Below, in pieces: positions 24,346 to 26,272 of a stretch of DNA of 26,272 nt. Each line of letters opens with the position of its first letter. Positions within the stretch are counted from its first letter, which is position 1. The stretch lies in contig JACMOJ010000319.1 in assembly GCA_014378085.1 (NCBI GenBank), positions 1-26,272 of the forward strand, read 5' to 3'. Source of the DNA: Burkholderiales bacterium. GTDB taxonomy: Bacteria; Pseudomonadota; Gammaproteobacteria; Burkholderiales; Usitatibacteraceae. The notes under the pieces were generated by a model, which saw only the letters and a program-made list of their open reading frames with translations, was not told where the DNA came from and searched no databases. Made by a program: the position numbers and the translations under genes.

Positions 24346-26001
24346 GTGATCGCTGACGCTAAAATCGTAAGAGAGTTTCATCACACGTTGTTGTGGCCGA
24401 TCACGCTGCGGCCCCTTCGGCGAGAGTCGGGTGCCGATGCTGTGCACTATTGGGATGTGCTTAAGCGCAAACCCGGGCCATGGAAGTACGCCGCTGACAC
24501 CTTACTCATCGAAGACGAGTCCTGTGTCGCCGGCTACGAAGAGTTTGTGTATTTCCTGCCTTACGTGCAACGCTTTTTGTACGGCGTAGGTGACGAGGGG
24601 CGCGGTGCGCAGTCGTCGCTCTATGCATTCACGCGAGAAGATATTGCCAAGGTGGAAGTTGAGCTCGTCAAGGACGCGCCGACAATCCATCTCAGCGTAT
24701 TGCGTGCCCGGCTGTACTTTTTCTACGACATCGATGTTGCCGTCGCGGTGCTGGAAGTTGCTGGGAAAGATATTCCGTTGGCCGATGCGGTGGAGTTAAT
24801 AGACCGCTTCGGGCGCCCTTATGCCCCAGCTTGGGAGAGTTTGGATCGTGGCGCACACTGCCCCTACCGGGTCGCGTTCAGGGGGCATGACGGCGCACTG
24901 TTATCGCAGTCTGATTATGGCGACCGCGATAAGTTTATTGACCTCGTGCGCAGCGAACGGCAAACGCCGCTGTCGATGCACTGGGAGTTCTTTCTCTCAC
25001 CCTTGGTGCCCGCCTATCTATCGGGCGGCACGATTAAGTACGACCAGATCGAAAACAAACGTATTCCGATCATGTCCTATCTTTCGTTCGATGACCCGAC
25101 CCAGCTCACGCGGGGCGACATGATTCGGCTTGGCTTCGCAGCAAAATGGGGCGACTCGGCGACCTTGCCATATTCGAAGCGATACCTTGCCGATTTTGAG
25201 TCGCAATATTGTTATGACCGCTATTGGGATCCAGACGATCCCACCACCGATATGGACACCCGCTATATTTTTTGTGGCGTCAGTTTTGCCATGATCACTA
25301 GGGCTGGGCAACAGGCGCAACTGCTTGGACAGTTTAGGCACCAGTTCTATCAGATCGGATTGATCGCGAACTTTAACAAAGCAGCGCTACTGTCGTTGTC
25401 AAACCGATTCTCGCGCGCGGTTGAGCGACTCAATGTGCGCAGTTATGAGTCGGTCAAACAATTCAAAAAGCAAGTCCGCGAAACGTTGGAGGTGTTTCTA
25501 CGCTTCAACCATCGTTATTGGTTTCATGAAATCTCGAACCAAGTCCAAGCCAGCGACTTCTTCCAACGCTGGTCGCATCAGCTTGGGTCAGACGCGCTTT
25601 ATCAGGAGGTGCGTGAGGAGGCTCGTGATATCAACGAGTACTTGGATGCGGACCGCATGCGTAAACAAACTGATAACGCGATGCGCCTCACGGTGGTGTC
25701 ATCGTGCGGTATGGTTGGTACGGTGGTAACCGGATTCCTCGGCATGAATCTCTATTCACATTCGGACCTGCCGGCGTTAGAGAAAGTACTCATTTTTGCA
25801 GTTGTTTTTATCCCGACCACCGCGCTTGCGCTCTACACCGTCATCATCTCGCGGCGGATTGCGAACTTTATGGAAGCACTCTCAAGTGAAGGCCTCACTT
25901 GGGGAGAGAAGGTCGGTACGCTGAAGCAAATTTTTTCCACCAGCCGCCGGGATCGGGTGCGTGCGCGGCGTGAAACCCACGGACTCTCCAGCCCCGATTA
26001 A
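24346..26001 (+). CDS. CorA-like divalent cation transporter with enlarged N-terminal domain
   Basis: Protein of 551 residues from a GTG start; classical CorA is about 316. The C-terminal part is CorA-like: a long helical stretch (SLSNRFSRAVERLN.., FKKQVRETLEVFLRFNHRYWFHEISNQVQASDFF..), then two membrane helices. The first ends in GFLGMN with the signature GMN at 466-468, and the second reads VLIFAVVFIPTTALALYTVII. The outer loop after GMN (LYSHSDLPALEK) lacks the usual MPEL motif. The first about 370 residues form a large cytoplasmic domain that does not resemble ordinary CorA by eye. It probably moves Mg2+ or another metal ion as a pentamer; the cation is not known. It stands alone between divergent or convergent neighbours. 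Confidence 0.82.
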   Translation: MIADAKIVREFHHTLLWPITLRPLRRESGADAVHYWDVLKRKPGPWKYAADTLLIEDESCVAGYEEFVYFLPYVQRFLYGVGDEGRGAQSSLYAFTREDIAKVEVELVKDAPTIHLSVLRARLYFFYDIDVAVAVLEVAGKDIPLADAVELIDRFGRPYAPAWESLDRGAHCPYRVAFRGHDGALLSQSDYGDRDKFIDLVRSERQTPLSMHWEFFLSPLVPAYLSGGTIKYDQIENKRIPIMSYLSFDDPTQLTRGDMIRLGFAAKWGDSATLPYSKRYLADFESQYCYDRYWDPDDPTTDMDTRYIFCGVSFAMITRAGQQAQLLGQFRHQFYQIGLIANFNKAALLSLSNRFSRAVERLNVRSYESVKQFKKQVRETLEVFLRFNHRYWFHEISNQVQASDFFQRWSHQLGSDALYQEVREEARDINEYLDADRMRKQTDNAMRLTVVSSCGMVGTVVTGFLGMNLYSHSDLPALEKVLIFAVVFIPTTALALYTVIISRRIANFMEALSSEGLTWGEKVGTLKQIFSTSRRDRVRARRETHGLSSPD

Positions 26002-26021
26002 CGGCGCTGGGTCAGCGGCGG

Positions 26022-26272
26022 CTATTTGGCTTTAAACGAAATCGACGGCGCTTCTTTGATGGTGTAGCCGTCTGGCGCGCTGAACAGCGCCAGTGAAGGT
26101 TCGGCACGTTTGAGGTTGGTAAGACGATAAATCGTGTCGCCGACGCGTGGATCGCTATGTTTGGAGTAGACCGTCAGTTGCAAGTCTGGGGACGTCCAAG
26201 TTTCCGTTGTCACGCTAATGGAATTTTTGTTGCCGATTTCACCGGCCGGAATGGTGTAAGACCGAAGTTTGC
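26022..26272 (-). CDS. Conserved hypothetical protein, C-terminal fragment (runs off right edge)
   Basis: The frame stays open to the right edge with no stop, so a GTG start at 26213 is very likely false: the upstream codons (..KLRSYTIPAGEIGNKNSISVTTETW..) continue a coherent sequence. The visible 83 or so residues end in SLALFSAPDGYTIKEAPSISFKAK. The segment resembles the C-terminal part of a secreted beta-rich protein family with W-T-S-P-D-L and YRLTNL motifs, common in betaproteobacteria. No function can be given. Its stop is 20 nt from the CorA-like stop, so the two genes converge. Confidence 0.7.
   Translation of the reverse strand, partial: KLRSYTIPAGEIGNKNSISVTTETWTSPDLQLTVYSKHSDPRVGDTIYRLTNLKRAEPSLALFSAPDGYTIKEAPSISFKAK

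Overview
The window looks like a chromosomal segment of a Gram-negative proteobacterium, most likely a betaproteobacterium (Burkholderiales or relatives). That is an inference from gene content: malate synthase A divergent from a LysR regulator, an Fpr-type ferredoxin-NADP reductase, a DUF3297 protein, a KTSC protein, an MsbA-like exporter, a TonB-dependent receptor and moderately high GC coding DNA. I see no rRNA, tRNA, CRISPR array, transposase, integrase or phage gene. The genes at both edges are cut by the window.

Layout: (1) Positions 2-5674, all on the + strand, form a tightly packed probable operon: zinc-ribbon protein (5'-truncated), SDR oxidoreductase, YkgJ/DUF3109-like cysteine-cluster protein, PAS-PAS-GGDEF-EAL c-di-GMP protein, a 78-residue unknown, an aldo/keto reductase and a KTSC protein. 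Junctions are short or overlapping, and a strong stem-loop with T-tract at 5683-5708 closes it. (2) Malate synthase A (-) converges on that terminator and is divergent from a LysR regulator (+), across an AT-rich spacer with a 7+7 perfect inverted repeat. (3) A secreted FecR/DUF6600-type protein (-) is divergent from a 1108-residue protein (+) that joins an N-terminal helical, probably winged-helix, domain, a very long charged coiled coil, one membrane helix and an AsmA-like C-terminal domain. An MsbA-like ABC exporter follows it. The shared divergent spacer carries a strong -35-like hexamer and three copies of TGCGAAYAT. (4) Ferredoxin-NADP reductase, then a translationally coupled pair: exported prolyl oligopeptidase and a class III CoA-transferase. 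(5) DUF3297 protein and a TonB-dependent receptor on the - strand, divergent from a large GMN-motif CorA-like transporter. A partial conserved protein runs off the right edge on the - strand.

The features that stand out are the multidomain AsmA-like protein beside an MsbA-like exporter, and the number of short in-frame tandem repeats (6, 12, 15, 21 and 27 bp units). Two of these fall in export signals: one multiplies the candidate signal-peptidase site of the prolyl oligopeptidase and the other lengthens the hydrophobic core of the TonB receptor signal. There is also a perfect 22-bp palindrome just before the ABC exporter. Most of the rest is ordinary housekeeping and envelope content, and I see no obvious defence or mobile system.
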